Shown: positions 7,680 through 18,064, counted from the stretch's first letter. The stretch is DNA of 64,000 bases from Trichormus variabilis 0441 (GCF_009856605.1 NZ_CP047242.1:5646501-5710500); one strand, 5' to 3'. The notes: generated by a model not told the origin, from the letters alone. Numbers and translations are program-made.

Positions 7680-8173
7680 TTATAGTTAGCGATACATCAC
7701 CAATCACAAACTTAGCCGCGATTGGTCAGTTAGATTTATTGCGACAGCTGTATGGTAGCGTTATCATCCCTGAAGCTGTATATAACGAGATGGCTAGTGT
7801 CAATAAGATTGTCCCTGGTGCAGTAGAGGTACAAACTTTATCTTGGATTCAGACACAGACAGTTATGAATTCTCTACAAGTCACAGAAATTCAAGAGAAT
7901 AACGAAAGTATTCACTTGGGAGAAGCCGAAGCAATTATTTTGTCCTTAGAAATGAAAGCTGACCTGCTCTTAATGGATGAACGCAGAGGACGAATAGTAG
8001 CTACCAATTATGGAATTAATGTAACAGGTCTGTTGGGAGTCTTGCTACAAGCCAAAAAACAGGGGCTAATTCCAGTTATTAAACCATTGATTGATCAGTT
8101 AATTACCCAGGCAGACTTTAGAGTTAGTCCTCAGTTGTATACCGTCGTCTTGCAAGCATCTAACGAGGTTTAA
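7676..8173 (+). CDS. DUF3368 PIN-like nuclease (toxin)
   Basis: The product is 165 residues from GTG at 7676, overlapping the antitoxin by 4 bp. It opens with VSDTSPITNLAAIGQLDLL, containing the first acidic residue of the PIN fold, followed by conserved E in PEAVYNEM, the central LGEAEAIILSLE segment and LLMDERRGR, all typical of DUF3368 proteins. These are predicted Mg-dependent ribonucleases paired with UPF0175. All acidic positions look intact. The pair sits between hsdS and hsdR and reads in the same direction. Confidence 0.85.
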   Translation: MIIVSDTSPITNLAAIGQLDLLRQLYGSVIIPEAVYNEMASVNKIVPGAVEVQTLSWIQTQTVMNSLQVTEIQENNESIHLGEAEAIILSLEMKADLLLMDERRGRIVATNYGINVTGLLGVLLQAKKQGLIPVIKPLIDQLITQADFRVSPQLYTVVLQASNEV

Positions 8174-8304
8174 ACCTTGGATCAAACCACTGCCGACAAA
8201 GCGGTGTGAAATCACTACACATTTATACAGCCAAAGGTTAAAATTTGTACATCGGGAGAGTATAAATATCTAAAACGGTCATTACCGTGTAGTTTTCCTA
8301 AACT

Positions 8305-11300
8305 ATGCCTAACTTTATTTCTGAAGATGACATCGAACAAGCGGTACTTGCCAAATTAAAGCAGCAAGGCTTTAAATTACTCAACTGCTTCACAACCAAC
8401 CCCGACGATCTCAACGACAGATCCAACCGCACAGATAAAAGCGAGGTCATTTTTAGCGATCGCCTGAAAGCAGCAGCAATTCGCCTCAACCCCAACTTAC
8501 CAGCAGAAGCGATCGCCCAAGGTTTAGAAACTCTTACCAATAAACGCCAGTTGATGTCTCCCATCGCCGCAAATCGGGAAATAGACAGGCTAATTCGTGA
8601 TGGTATCCCCATTGAATATGAAAACGCCCAAGGTAGAAGCGAACACGGGAAAGTGCGCTTAATAGATTTTAATGACTTGAGTCACAACGGAAATAATGAA
8701 TATTTAGCCGTTTCCCAACTTTGGATTAAAGGAGAAAGAAACTATCGCCGTCCTGATATCTTGCTATATATCAACGGTTTACCCCTGGTTTTCATCGAAC
8801 TAAAAAACTCCAACGTCAAACTGCAAACAGCCTTTGACGACAACCTCAGCAACTACAAAAAAGATATTCCTCAACTCTTTCTCACCAACGCCTTCTGCAT
8901 TCTCTCCAACGCCCTAGAAACCAAAATTGGCAGTTTTACCGCAGAGTGGGAACACTTTTTTAACTGGTTACGGGTGGAAGATGAAAAGGAAAAAATAGAT
9001 CGTCAGCAGATTCAAGAATCTGGTACTAGCCTAGAACTAGCTATAGATGGGCTTTGTCACCCTTCTAAACTACTCGACTACATCGAAAACTTTATTCTCT
9101 ATCACAAAGAAACTCAGAAAATCATCGCCCAAAACCACCAGTTCATCGGTGTGAATCGCGCTATTGATGCTTTTGACCACCGGGAAGTAAAACAGGGCAA
9201 ATTAGGAGTTTTCTGGCACACACAAGGCTCTGGTAAAAGCTTTTCGATGATTTTTTATGCCCGAAAGATTTTCCGCAAGCTCACGGGCAATTTTACCTTT
9301 GTGATTATTACCGACCGCGATGATTTAGATGGGCAGATTTACCGCAATTTCTTAAACACCGAAACAGTCAAAGAGAAAGAAGCAGCTCGACCCAAAAACA
9401 GTAAACAACTCCGGGAGTTTCTTTCCCTCAACAAGCGAATAGTTTTTACCCTGATTCAAAAGTTCCGCTACGAGAAGGGGGAGGAGTATCCCATATTGAG
9501 CGATCGCAATGACATTATTGTAATTGTCGATGAAGCACACCGCACCCAGTATAAAACCTTAGCGGAAAATATGCGGGCAGGTTTACCCAATGCCAATTAT
9601 CTCGCCTTCACAGGTACTCCCCTATTAGGTAAAAAGCGCAAGACTAACGAATGGTTTGGGGATTATGTCAGCGAGTATAATTTTTCTCAGTCAGTAGATG
9701 ATGGCGCAACCGTCCCCCTGTTTTACCAGAAGCGAGTACCAGAGGTACTGATTCAAAACGAGGATTTAAGCGAGGAATTTTACCAAATCCTTGAAGATGA
9801 AAACCTTGATGACACCCAGCAAGCCAAGCTAGAAAGGAAATTTGCCCGCGAAACCGAAGTTATTAAACGTGATGATAGGTTAGAGACAATAGCAAAAGAT
9901 ATTGTTTACCACTTTCCTCGTCGTGGCTATCTTGGTAAAGGCTTGGTGGTTTCTCTTGATAAATTCACTGCGGTGAAAATGTACGACAAAGTACAGTACC
10001 ACTGGAAAGCAGAAATTAAAAATCTGGTGGGACGAATTAAGAAATCTAGTAATGATATTGAGAAAATTCGCCTGAAAAAGATTCTCGACTTTATGCGAGA
10101 AACAGAAATGGCTGTGGTGATTAGTCTGGAAGGAAGCGACAGCGAAGTTGAAAAATTTGCGAAACAAGGACTTGATATCAAACCCCACCGCGAAAGAATG
10201 AATACCGTTGATGCACAGGGACATGATATCGAGTATCAATTTAAAGATGAGGAAAATTCCCTGCGGTTGGTGTTTGTCTGCGCCATGTGGCTGACGGGTT
10301 TCGATGCGCCCACTCTCTCGACGCTTTACCTTGACAAGCCCATGAAAGACCACACGCTGATGCAAACTATCGCCCGTGCGAACCGCATCACCTCATATCA
10401 GATTCACAACGTCACCAAAACCAACGGCGAAATTATTGATTATTACAACGTCTTCCGCAACATGAAGCAAGCCTTGGCAGATTACGCTTTGGGCGATGAT
10501 GGAGACAAAGAAGACTCACCCATTCAAGAAAAGTCTAACCTGTTTGAGTTACTTGATGATGCGATCGCCCAAGGACTGAATTTTTGTCGGGAACTGGGGA
10601 TTGATTTAGAAAGCATCCTCAAAATTCAGGAAACTTTCGAGAAATTAGGACAATTTAACCAGTTTGCTGACACTCTACTGCAAAAAGATGAATGGCGTAA
10701 AGGATTTTTTGTCTATCAAAATACTATTACCTCACTCTATGAAGCCTGTAAACCAGAGATAATCAAGAAACCACGTCCATTGGTTTTCATCTTCCAATAT
10801 CTGCGAGGGGTGATTGATAGCATCATTGAACGCAAAGATATTGACCATGCAAGTTTAAAAATTGCGGAACTGCTAGATGAAAGCGTAGTTGCTGATAATC
10901 AAGGAATTACCACTAAAGAATATAGTGCAGAATACAACATTATCCAGACAGGTCAAGTCTGGGATTTAAGCAAAATTAACTTCGAGCAACTCAAAGCCGA
11001 ATTTAGCTACAAACCCTATAAAAATATTGAAATTACCGATTTACGCAGTTTTATTGAAGACAAGCTGAACAAAATGATTCAGCAAAACACCACCCGCACC
11101 GACTTCGCCCAAAGGCTACAAGCCATCATTGACAAATACAACGCTGGTGGTTCATCAATTGATAACTACTACGAAGCTCTGGTTAATTTTACAGAAAACC
11201 TGAAAGCAGAAGCAGAAAGACATATTCGGGAAGGCTTAACAGAAGACGAATTGGAACTATTTGATTTACTCAAGAAAGACAAAATGACTGCGGAGGAAAC

Positions 11301-11544
11301 TCAAAAAGTCAAATTAGCTGCACAGTCTCTCTTGCATCGACTCATAGCAGAACAACCAAAAGTCTTAGTGCAAGATTGGTATAAAGATATGCAGAGCCAG
11401 CGCAGAGTGCAATCCGTAGTTGAAGCAGTTTTAGATCAAAACCTGCCTGAAAGCTATGATAGAGCGTTATTTAAGTTTAAATGCGATACAGTATTTGATT
11501 TGATGTATGACCACGCTAGCAAAGGTTCAAAGTGGGCGGGATAA
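8305..11544 (+). CDS. hsdR: Type I restriction endonuclease subunit R
   Basis: The 1079-residue product has the three-part HsdR plan. An N-terminal PD-(D/E)xK nuclease is visible (RRPDILLY with D near 150, then FIELKN near 164-168). A DEAD-box translocase follows with Walker A HTQGSGKS (about 305-312), DEAH at about 409-412 and TGTPL motif III. A C-terminal helical region binds the methylase. The gene is full-length and intact. It is separated from the toxin gene by 131 bp that may contain its own promoter (TATAAA around 8261). HsdR translocates DNA and cuts unmodified sites. Together with hsdM and hsdS this is a complete type I system. Confidence 0.95.
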   Translation: MPNFISEDDIEQAVLAKLKQQGFKLLNCFTTNPDDLNDRSNRTDKSEVIFSDRLKAAAIRLNPNLPAEAIAQGLETLTNKRQLMSPIAANREIDRLIRDGIPIEYENAQGRSEHGKVRLIDFNDLSHNGNNEYLAVSQLWIKGERNYRRPDILLYINGLPLVFIELKNSNVKLQTAFDDNLSNYKKDIPQLFLTNAFCILSNALETKIGSFTAEWEHFFNWLRVEDEKEKIDRQQIQESGTSLELAIDGLCHPSKLLDYIENFILYHKETQKIIAQNHQFIGVNRAIDAFDHREVKQGKLGVFWHTQGSGKSFSMIFYARKIFRKLTGNFTFVIITDRDDLDGQIYRNFLNTETVKEKEAARPKNSKQLREFLSLNKRIVFTLIQKFRYEKGEEYPILSDRNDIIVIVDEAHRTQYKTLAENMRAGLPNANYLAFTGTPLLGKKRKTNEWFGDYVSEYNFSQSVDDGATVPLFYQKRVPEVLIQNEDLSEEFYQILEDENLDDTQQAKLERKFARETEVIKRDDRLETIAKDIVYHFPRRGYLGKGLVVSLDKFTAVKMYDKVQYHWKAEIKNLVGRIKKSSNDIEKIRLKKILDFMRETEMAVVISLEGSDSEVEKFAKQGLDIKPHRERMNTVDAQGHDIEYQFKDEENSLRLVFVCAMWLTGFDAPTLSTLYLDKPMKDHTLMQTIARANRITSYQIHNVTKTNGEIIDYYNVFRNMKQALADYALGDDGDKEDSPIQEKSNLFELLDDAIAQGLNFCRELGIDLESILKIQETFEKLGQFNQFADTLLQKDEWRKGFFVYQNTITSLYEACKPEIIKKPRPLVFIFQYLRGVIDSIIERKDIDHASLKIAELLDESVVADNQGITTKEYSAEYNIIQTGQVWDLSKINFEQLKAEFSYKPYKNIEITDLRSFIEDKLNKMIQQNTTRTDFAQRLQAIIDKYNAGGSSIDNYYEALVNFTENLKAEAERHIREGLTEDELELFDLLKKDKMTAEETQKVKLAAQSLLHRLIAEQPKVLVQDWYKDMQSQRRVQSVVEAVLDQNLPESYDRALFKFKCDTVFDLMYDHASKGSKWAG

Positions 11545-11705
11545 AAGGTATTAATTTTAACAAGCTTTCTAGCTTATAAACTAACGCACAAAAAAACAAC
11601 CTCTTTCAATATGTCCTTTTAGCTGTCAGCAATTATTGAGGAAAGTAGGTTGGGATACGTCACTGGATCTAAGCGTAAAAACAATCACTGATTAAGAAAT
11701 AAGTA

Positions 11706-11846
11706 GTGTTAGCTAAGAAGAAAAATAGCAACCCAGAAATCAAATATAGTGTGTTTAAAAATTTGGGATGGGTGCGGTTAGAGCAAGGTAAGAATAAAGA
11801 AGCACAACAACGTCTGCAAGCTTCAAAAATGTTTCGATTCCTTTAA
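11706..11846 (+). pseudogene. TPR protein fragment
   Basis: A 46-codon frame, preceded by an in-frame stop, translates to a stretch containing YSVFKNLGWVRLEQGKNKEA followed by QQRLQAS, a clear tetratricopeptide-like repeat in isolation. TPR repeats do not work alone, so this is probably the remnant of a deleted TPR or TPR-CHAT gene. It lies in the 500-bp gap between hsdR and ietA, which otherwise shows no gene. Confidence 0.45.
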
Positions 11847-12045
11847 TGGGATAAATTTAAGTCACTAGATATACTACGGTATCCTCTTGAAGCTTTACTA
11901 TAAAGTAGTTCACAACTTTATACTGAATTGGTTTTTGGAGACAAATATAATATCTTAGTGCTAAAATATCTAGTTTTGGTCTTTAATAGTACAATTGATC
12001 TACATCAATGAGGATAGACCAGTTATCCAATAGCAGTTCTAAAGT

Positions 12046-13092
12046 ATGGCTCGCGGTGAAATTCTCAGAAAACTCTTTAAAAGCTTCTCTCGCAACGAGA
12101 GAGAAGAGTTTTTGGCTGCGGCTCAAGAACTGATTGAAGAAGAAAGAAATAAAAATCACATCCTGCTGGCTAGAGATTTGGAAAAACTGCTTCAAAATGG
12201 CAATGGCTACACTAAACCCCTAGCATCTAACCTAGCTCCCTGGCATCAGTTTCCTGAACCACCTAAAGATAAAGACACTGGACTAGCTTTACTGGATGTC
12301 AAGCGATTTGACCTGACATGGGATAATATCGTCCTCAGTGAAAAAATTTTTGATATCCTGCAAGAAATTGTTCTGGAAAACCGTAAGCAAGACATCCTTG
12401 CAGCTTATAACCTCAAACCCAAAAACAAACTACTCTTTTGTGGGCCACCAGGTTGTGGCAAAACCCAAACCGCAAAAGTTCTTTCTAGTGTCTTGAGTTT
12501 ACCCCTTGTTTATGTCAACCTGACAGCAGTATTTTCTTCTTACTTAGGTGAAACAGCAACCAATCTTCAGAAAATTTTTACATACATAGAAAAAGGCGAA
12601 TGGCTGGTTTTATTCGATGAGTTTGATGCGATCGCTCGTGATCGAGATAACTTAAATGAACATGGTGAAGTCAAACGTCTAGTCAATAGCTTGTTACAAC
12701 TCATTGATAATGCAACTAATCAAAGTATATTTGTTGCTGCTACTAATCACGAAAAACTATTAGACAGTGCAGTTTGGCGACGATTTGATGAGGTGATTTT
12801 CTTTGACAACCCAACACTAGAATTACGCACGGCTCTTTTAAGCCGTTATCTGTCTGGTATCCGTTATACTGCTATTAATCTATCTACTTTTGCAGAACGG
12901 CTAGAAAATGCTACTGGAGCAGATATAGAACGTATTTGTTCTGATGCAATTAAAGCCGTAATTCTACGTGGGGAGCGTACCTTGAGAGCTGATGATTTAG
13001 AAGTTGCGATAGGACGTTTTTTAGAAAGGCAAAGTATAATATCAAACTCAAAATTATCATCTAAGTCAAATCCTAATGGTAAGTCAGTTTGA
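12046..13092 (+). CDS. ietA: AAA+ ATPase, IetA-like component of an anti-phage pair
   Basis: This 348-residue AAA+ protein has Walker A CGPPGCGKT (about 132-140), Walker B LVLFDEFDAIA (about 185-195), a sensor/arginine-finger region WRRFDEV, and the N-terminal linker LARDLEKLLQNG common to these ATPases. Its stop overlaps the following subtilase gene by 17 bp. AAA ATPase plus S8 protease is the layout of IetAS, first described on an Agrobacterium plasmid and later reported as an anti-phage system. The assignment rests on the pairing and domain type, so the name is provisional. The ATPase probably gates or feeds the protease. Confidence 0.8.
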   Translation: MARGEILRKLFKSFSRNEREEFLAAAQELIEEERNKNHILLARDLEKLLQNGNGYTKPLASNLAPWHQFPEPPKDKDTGLALLDVKRFDLTWDNIVLSEKIFDILQEIVLENRKQDILAAYNLKPKNKLLFCGPPGCGKTQTAKVLSSVLSLPLVYVNLTAVFSSYLGETATNLQKIFTYIEKGEWLVLFDEFDAIARDRDNLNEHGEVKRLVNSLLQLIDNATNQSIFVAATNHEKLLDSAVWRRFDEVIFFDNPTLELRTALLSRYLSGIRYTAINLSTFAERLENATGADIERICSDAIKAVILRGERTLRADDLEVAIGRFLERQSIISNSKLSSKSNPNGKSV

Positions 13093-15559
13093 ACACCTTA
13101 AATTACCGAGAATAATCAATATCGAATTACCACGACGATCTCATGGTGGAGGTGGTGGTGGAAAACGCGCTGATTTTATTGAACATGGTAAGCATTTATT
13201 AGATCAACTTTCTGGACTGACGGAACGTACCAAGCAAAAGAGCAACCCTTTCCGCCTTGATCCAAAATTAATTTTTAAGATTAAAGTTACTAAAAAACTT
13301 TCAGACGATCTAGTTAATCAGACAGGATTAGATATCCTAGCATTTGAGCCTGATAAAGCCATAGTTGTCTTCTCGTCTGATCTGGAGTTAAAAGAATTTA
13401 GGAGACGTTTAGAAAATTACAGTCATATTACAGAAGGACACGAATATTCATATTTAGGAGCGATTGATGAGTTAGTCCCCCTCGAACGTGAAGATCGCAT
13501 TGGTCGTTTGTTAGAGTTAAAGCCTGTACAACTAGGTGAACTTGCAGCTTTAGATTTAGAATTATGGCACACAGGCGATCGCCAAGAAATGAAAGTTTCT
13601 CTAGAACATATTGCTGAAACAATAGAGTACTTTTCCAGCGATACTGCTCCTATGAGAATGAGTGATAGTTACGTTGGTGAATATCTGTGTATAGCTAGAA
13701 TTAAAGTCACTCACGAAGTTTTAGAGTTTTTACTGGAACTCGAAACTGTCAAAGAAATTGATCGTCCTCCCCAACCTGCATTTGAGAGAACTGCCGATTA
13801 TAATTTACCAATTTCCCGTATACCCGAAGTTATTTCTCCACCTGAAGATAATTGCGGCATTCTTGTTATTGACTCAGGTGTACAAAGAGGTCATCCCTTA
13901 ATTGCTCGTGTACTCGGTGAAGCTGATGTATTTCCAGATCCAGCACAGCAATTAATAAGAGGTGGTGCAGATGATGTACATGGACATGGTACAAATGTTG
14001 CTGGCATTGCTATATATGGAGATGTCGAAAATTGTATTAAAAAACTGTCATTTGATCCAACAGTTTGGTTATTTTCTGCTCGTGTAACAGATGAAAACTG
14101 CGAATATTATGAGGATCTTCTCGTAGAAACTCAACTAGATCAAGCCATTCGTGCTTTTGTAGATCAGTACCCTAACTGCAAAGTCATAAATATTTCATTA
14201 GGTAATGCTAAACAAATCTATAGAGATGGAATGAAGCAGTTTCGATTAGCAGCAAAAATAGATGAAATTGCTTATCAATACCAAAACCAAAACAAAAATA
14301 TTATTTTTGTGATTTCAGCAGGAAATTCTTATCATGAAGAGTTAGGGTATGAACAATTACGAACTGAATACCCAAATTATTTACTGAATAAGAAGGCCCG
14401 AATTATTGATCCAGCAACTTCTGCGATCGCACTAACTGTAGGTTCTTTATCTTATGGACGTGGTAGTATGACAGAACCTGGTGATGTGCGTCGTCAGGCG
14501 ATCGCAAAATTACGAGGATACCCTTCTCCCTTTACCAGAACTGGTTTTGGAGTAGATGGTATGATTAAGCCTGATGTTGTAGATTTTGGTGGAGATTTAG
14601 CATTAGACCTTAGTTATCGAGAAGCGTTAGGTTTGCCTAAAGTTAGTCAATTAGAAGATAATGTAGCTGGGATTTCTGTTGTTACTTTCTCCAAAAATTT
14701 CCAAAGTTCTTTATTTAATATCTGTAGCGGTACAAGTTTTGCTGCACCTCGTGTAGCTAACATTGCTGCTCAACTCTTCACAAAATATCCAAATGCCAGT
14801 TCTAACCTCATTCGAGCATTAATTGTCAATTCTGCGGTGCTTCCCAAAGAAATTCCAGATGAATTTAGTAAGGGTACAGAATCTAAAAAAATTAAAAAGC
14901 AGCTACAAATCTATGGCTATGGACAGACTGATTTAGAACGTGCAATGTATTCTGCTGAAAACTATGTTGTTCTATCTGAAGATAATATTTTTATTCCAGT
15001 GGGCAAGTTCCATATTTATGAAATCCCCCAACTACCAGAGGAATTTTTTGATATAGAAGGTACCCGCACATTATCAGTTACCTTGGCCTTTGATCCTCCA
15101 ACTCGTCCAACTCGTGGCGACTCATATTTAGGGGTAACTATGGAATTTAATATTTTTAAAGGTATTGACAAGGAAAGTGTCGTAAATGCCTATGTAGATG
15201 CAAGTAGAACAGATAAGCCTGGTGAATTTGCAGAAATACCAATAAAAAATTTGAAGAAAAAATATCCAAAACGTAGTATTACTATTGATTTATCCCCAGG
15301 TTCCAATCTTCGTAAGAAAGGAACTGTACAAAGAGGTCAAACACAACTAAAGTCAGGAGCTAAGAAATACAATAATTTACCGATGACTTTGGTGGTGAGT
15401 TGTAATCGTAAATGGGCAAATCCAGATGAAATTGAAATCCAACGTTATGCTTTAGTTGTTAGCGTCAGTCATTCCGATCCGCAAGTTAATTTATATAATC
15501 GTCTAAAACTAAAGGTTGATGAGATTGATCTAAGAGAAAGAAGCCGAGCAAGGATTTAA
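13076..15559 (+). CDS. ietS: Subtilisin-like serine protease, IetS-like
   Basis: This 827-residue S8 peptidase has its catalytic triad visible: Asp266 in VIDSG, His304 in GHGTNVAG, Ser554 in GTSFAAP, plus the oxyanion Asn in VISAGNS. No signal peptide is seen, so it acts in the cytoplasm, unlike secreted subtilases. An N-terminal region of about 250 residues without obvious protease motifs may regulate it, and a C-terminal beta-rich region (about 640-820) follows. A Gly-rich stretch (GGGGGG) occurs near residue 25. It is translationally coupled to the ATPase gene by a 17-bp overlap. Substrate is unknown. Confidence 0.85.
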   Translation: MVSQFEHLKLPRIINIELPRRSHGGGGGGKRADFIEHGKHLLDQLSGLTERTKQKSNPFRLDPKLIFKIKVTKKLSDDLVNQTGLDILAFEPDKAIVVFSSDLELKEFRRRLENYSHITEGHEYSYLGAIDELVPLEREDRIGRLLELKPVQLGELAALDLELWHTGDRQEMKVSLEHIAETIEYFSSDTAPMRMSDSYVGEYLCIARIKVTHEVLEFLLELETVKEIDRPPQPAFERTADYNLPISRIPEVISPPEDNCGILVIDSGVQRGHPLIARVLGEADVFPDPAQQLIRGGADDVHGHGTNVAGIAIYGDVENCIKKLSFDPTVWLFSARVTDENCEYYEDLLVETQLDQAIRAFVDQYPNCKVINISLGNAKQIYRDGMKQFRLAAKIDEIAYQYQNQNKNIIFVISAGNSYHEELGYEQLRTEYPNYLLNKKARIIDPATSAIALTVGSLSYGRGSMTEPGDVRRQAIAKLRGYPSPFTRTGFGVDGMIKPDVVDFGGDLALDLSYREALGLPKVSQLEDNVAGISVVTFSKNFQSSLFNICSGTSFAAPRVANIAAQLFTKYPNASSNLIRALIVNSAVLPKEIPDEFSKGTESKKIKKQLQIYGYGQTDLERAMYSAENYVVLSEDNIFIPVGKFHIYEIPQLPEEFFDIEGTRTLSVTLAFDPPTRPTRGDSYLGVTMEFNIFKGIDKESVVNAYVDASRTDKPGEFAEIPIKNLKKKYPKRSITIDLSPGSNLRKKGTVQRGQTQLKSGAKKYNNLPMTLVVSCNRKWANPDEIEIQRYALVVSVSHSDPQVNLYNRLKLKVDEIDLRERSRARI

Positions 15560-16224
15560 ATAATAAAAACCTAATATTTACCGTAATGAGAATTATATAT
15601 TTTTTTGTCTAAGTACCGATAATTCAGGAGAGTCATAGCTGACTATGGATGTCGAGTGCAAGATTATATGTGATCGCACAAGTTTCGACAATGTGTGGTG
15701 ACAAGATGGCGATCACAGAAAGTGCGATCTCATTGATACATCCCATTGATACTAAGAGCAATTAGCTTTGCAGATGGAAATTAATTACTGCTAATACAAT
15801 GATTTGGCTGTTACTGGGGAGCAATCATAATTGAATCTAAACACTAATAGTGATAAATCTTTACTGAGCTTGATTTTTAAGAATTATACAACTTTTTTAT
15901 TTATAAATAATAGCTGCGCTCAACAAATTATACAACTTTATTTTCTGAGACTTAGATGAACTAGAATGTAAATGTAGGGCTTATAGGCTTATAAATTATA
16001 TAATTTTTCTATATTTTTACAAGATATTTTGGATTAAAATAGCGTAATTAATTTTTAAGCTGAAGTTATTATATAACAATTCGTTGTTGATGCTTCAGCT
16101 TCTTTTTTAACTGGCAATCGCTTGACTTTAAACATTACAACAAAGAGCATATTAAAATTTTTATTCTTCCGTAAGCTTTAATTGGAAGGCGAGAGCGCGG
16201 TTAAGAGCGCACAATAAAGAGTTG
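15560..16224. other. AT-rich 665-bp intergenic stretch with three related motifs
   Basis: No gene is seen. Three related AT-rich motifs start at 15882 (AATTATACAACTTTTTTA), 15926 (AATTATACAACTTTATTTT) and 15994 (AATTATATAATTTTTCT). Repeats of this sort can be transposase binding sites at a transposon end, but they are low complexity. A hairpin terminator lies at 16057-16107. Genes on either side point towards the gap (ietS plus, 449-aa gene minus). Confidence 0.4.
16057..16107 (+). terminator. Hairpin with T-run between convergent genes
   Basis: AAGCTGAAG (16057-16065) and CTTCAGCTT (16093-16101) are a perfect 9-bp inverted repeat with a 27-nt loop, followed on the plus strand by CTTTTTT. 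It could end ietAS read-through, although it is about 500 bp after ietS and the loop is long. Confidence 0.45.
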
Positions 16225-17574
16225 TTAGCGGCGAATTTTTTTAAATAATATCCAGGCTATTATACTGGTAAGCACTCCAGCAACAACGCTTCCACCAAAG
16301 ACTGCTGTCAGGAAAAAAGGTGTTTCTTTTTGTGGTGGATATTGGCTTACTAATATTGAAGATGCGATTTGGCTGATTGCTAACCCGATACCAACACTAC
16401 CGATAATATTTTCTAAATTGCGATCGCTTTTAGTTCGCTCAATATCGATAATACCTTGTATGGTCTTAATGTAATTTTCCATTAATGTTAAACCAGGGCT
16501 AAAGTTAGCTTGGTCAGTTTCGATTTGTACTAAAAACTTTTCGTTAGCATAGTTGCTGAATATTTGCAAAAATTCCCAATCGCTATTACTATCTAACTTT
16601 ATTAGTTCTTGGTAACGTTTTTGATAATTGTTGATGTTTACTTCTATGGTGCGTTTTTGGTCATCTAAATACGCTAAGTTATTAGTATATTTTAATAAGA
16701 TTTCTGGGGTGTTTTTCAGAAAAGTTTCTAATTCATTAATTTTAATATCTGGTTTTTTCAAGTTAGCATTCAAATTATTCACAATAGCTTGTGCTAGGTT
16801 AGCTGCTTGTTTTAAATTATCTTTAATTTCCTGACTTTGAGAATTAGCCCAATAAATTTTATGGCGGTATCTTAAAAGTCGGAGCAATTGAGGAGATAAC
16901 TTGCTATTAATTTCCCTAATTGCATCTGTTTTAATTTGATCAGGAAACAAACAAATTAATAGATGATAACTATCATGCAAGTTTTGTGCTTTTGCTGGAA
17001 GTCGTTGCAGTTCAAATATAGTTCCACCAAAAAACTTACCTTGACCGATAAAATCATTTTGCCAATTTTGCTGCGGATGTAATTTTAATTGGGCAAAACA
17101 TTCTTGTGCTGTGGCTTGGGGGTCTTGATTATCTGTAGATAACTGGCCCCAAATTAACCAACTTTGACCAAGGTTGCCATGTTGGTTATTTATTTTATTC
17201 AGAATTTCTGTTTGTAAATTATGCAAACAATCAATAGATTGCGGAGAGTATTTGTAATCGGATATATAGTTAGCAGTACAGTCTACTTGCAGTGCATAAG
17301 TATCTCCCATTTGGACGGGATAGTAATAACCATTTAAAGGACTGGGAAAAATTTCATATTTTTTATGACCTAGTAATTCAACATAATCTAAACTATCTGT
17401 TTCTGCTTGGGCTAGTTCTGCAAGCTGTTTACTATCTAACTGATTACCATAAACTTTTTGCCAAAAAAGTTGCCGATTTTGTTTGAGTTTTTCTTCATCT
17501 TGTCCCAAACCAGCTTTAAGGTCATAAAGAAACAAATCGAGGGTGGGATAAATTAATTGATAATTTTGATTCAT
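16225..17574 (-). CDS. Helical protein with C-terminal transmembrane hairpin, unknown function
   Basis: This 449-residue protein has no family I can name. Its N-terminal half is mixed alpha/beta with a Tyr-rich segment ([20 protein letters not shown]). The middle (about 240-370) is predicted helical or coiled coil. Two hydrophobic segments close the protein: [19 protein letters not shown] and [20 protein letters not shown], followed by a KKIRR tail, so the bulk should face the cytoplasm with the C-terminus anchored in the membrane. It is the last gene of the minus-strand run after the CHAT gene and the 140-aa gene, 67 bp downstream of the latter. A membrane effector released or activated by the CHAT protease is a reasonable hypothesis only. 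Confidence 0.75.
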   Translation of the reverse strand: MNQNYQLIYPTLDLFLYDLKAGLGQDEEKLKQNRQLFWQKVYGNQLDSKQLAELAQAETDSLDYVELLGHKKYEIFPSPLNGYYYPVQMGDTYALQVDCTANYISDYKYSPQSIDCLHNLQTEILNKINNQHGNLGQSWLIWGQLSTDNQDPQATAQECFAQLKLHPQQNWQNDFIGQGKFFGGTIFELQRLPAKAQNLHDSYHLLICLFPDQIKTDAIREINSKLSPQLLRLLRYRHKIYWANSQSQEIKDNLKQAANLAQAIVNNLNANLKKPDIKINELETFLKNTPEILLKYTNNLAYLDDQKRTIEVNINNYQKRYQELIKLDSNSDWEFLQIFSNYANEKFLVQIETDQANFSPGLTLMENYIKTIQGIIDIERTKSDRNLENIIGSVGIGLAISQIASSILVSQYPPQKETPFFLTAVFGGSVVAGVLTSIIAWILFKKIRR

Positions 17575-17641
17575 AATGTTTTTGTTTCGCGTAAAGACGC
17601 AAAGAAAGACGCTATAATTATGACTTTGGCAAGAAGTCTAT

Positions 17642-18064
17642 TCATAAGGAAAAAATGGTGTTGATGACTTCTTTCGCTGTTTTTATAGGATTTAACGCCT
17701 GAAAAACTTGCTGTGCTATTACTGCTAATTTATTTTGATCAACTTTTCGATCAAATTTGACTAGCTGCTCTTCAATTTCTCTCGAAGCATTGTCAATTTC
17801 TGTATTTGTGGAATCTGGTTTATATTGAGGTAAACTTTCCACACCTTTACTGCGGAGTTGAGCGATCGCATCTATATTGTCATATATTTGATCGTAGGCG
17901 GCTTTGAGGGGAGGGTGACTGATGGCGATCGCATATAGTTGCTCGATATCGCCAGGAATATTAATTGTCTGTAGTTGTGCCTGAATATGACTTGGTAATG
18001 GTGAGTCAAGCTGGTAGAGTGCGAAAATAAAGGCTTTTAGTTCTGATACTTCTAATGGTTTCAT
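17642..18064 (-). CDS. Small helical protein translationally coupled to a CHAT protease
   Basis: This 140-residue protein has ATG at 18064 sharing ATGA with the stop of the CHAT gene, so the two are translationally coupled. Its N-terminal half (KPLEVSELKAFIFALYQL and following) looks like a small helical bundle of the kind used as adaptor or effector-associated domains. The C-terminal half (about 85-130) is amphipathic helix. No signal peptide or enzyme motif is present. It is probably a partner of the CHAT protein; the exact family is not recognised. Confidence 0.75.
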   Translation of the reverse strand: MKPLEVSELKAFIFALYQLDSPLPSHIQAQLQTINIPGDIEQLYAIAISHPPLKAAYDQIYDNIDAIAQLRSKGVESLPQYKPDSTNTEIDNASREIEEQLVKFDRKVDQNKLAVIAQQVFQALNPIKTAKEVINTIFSL

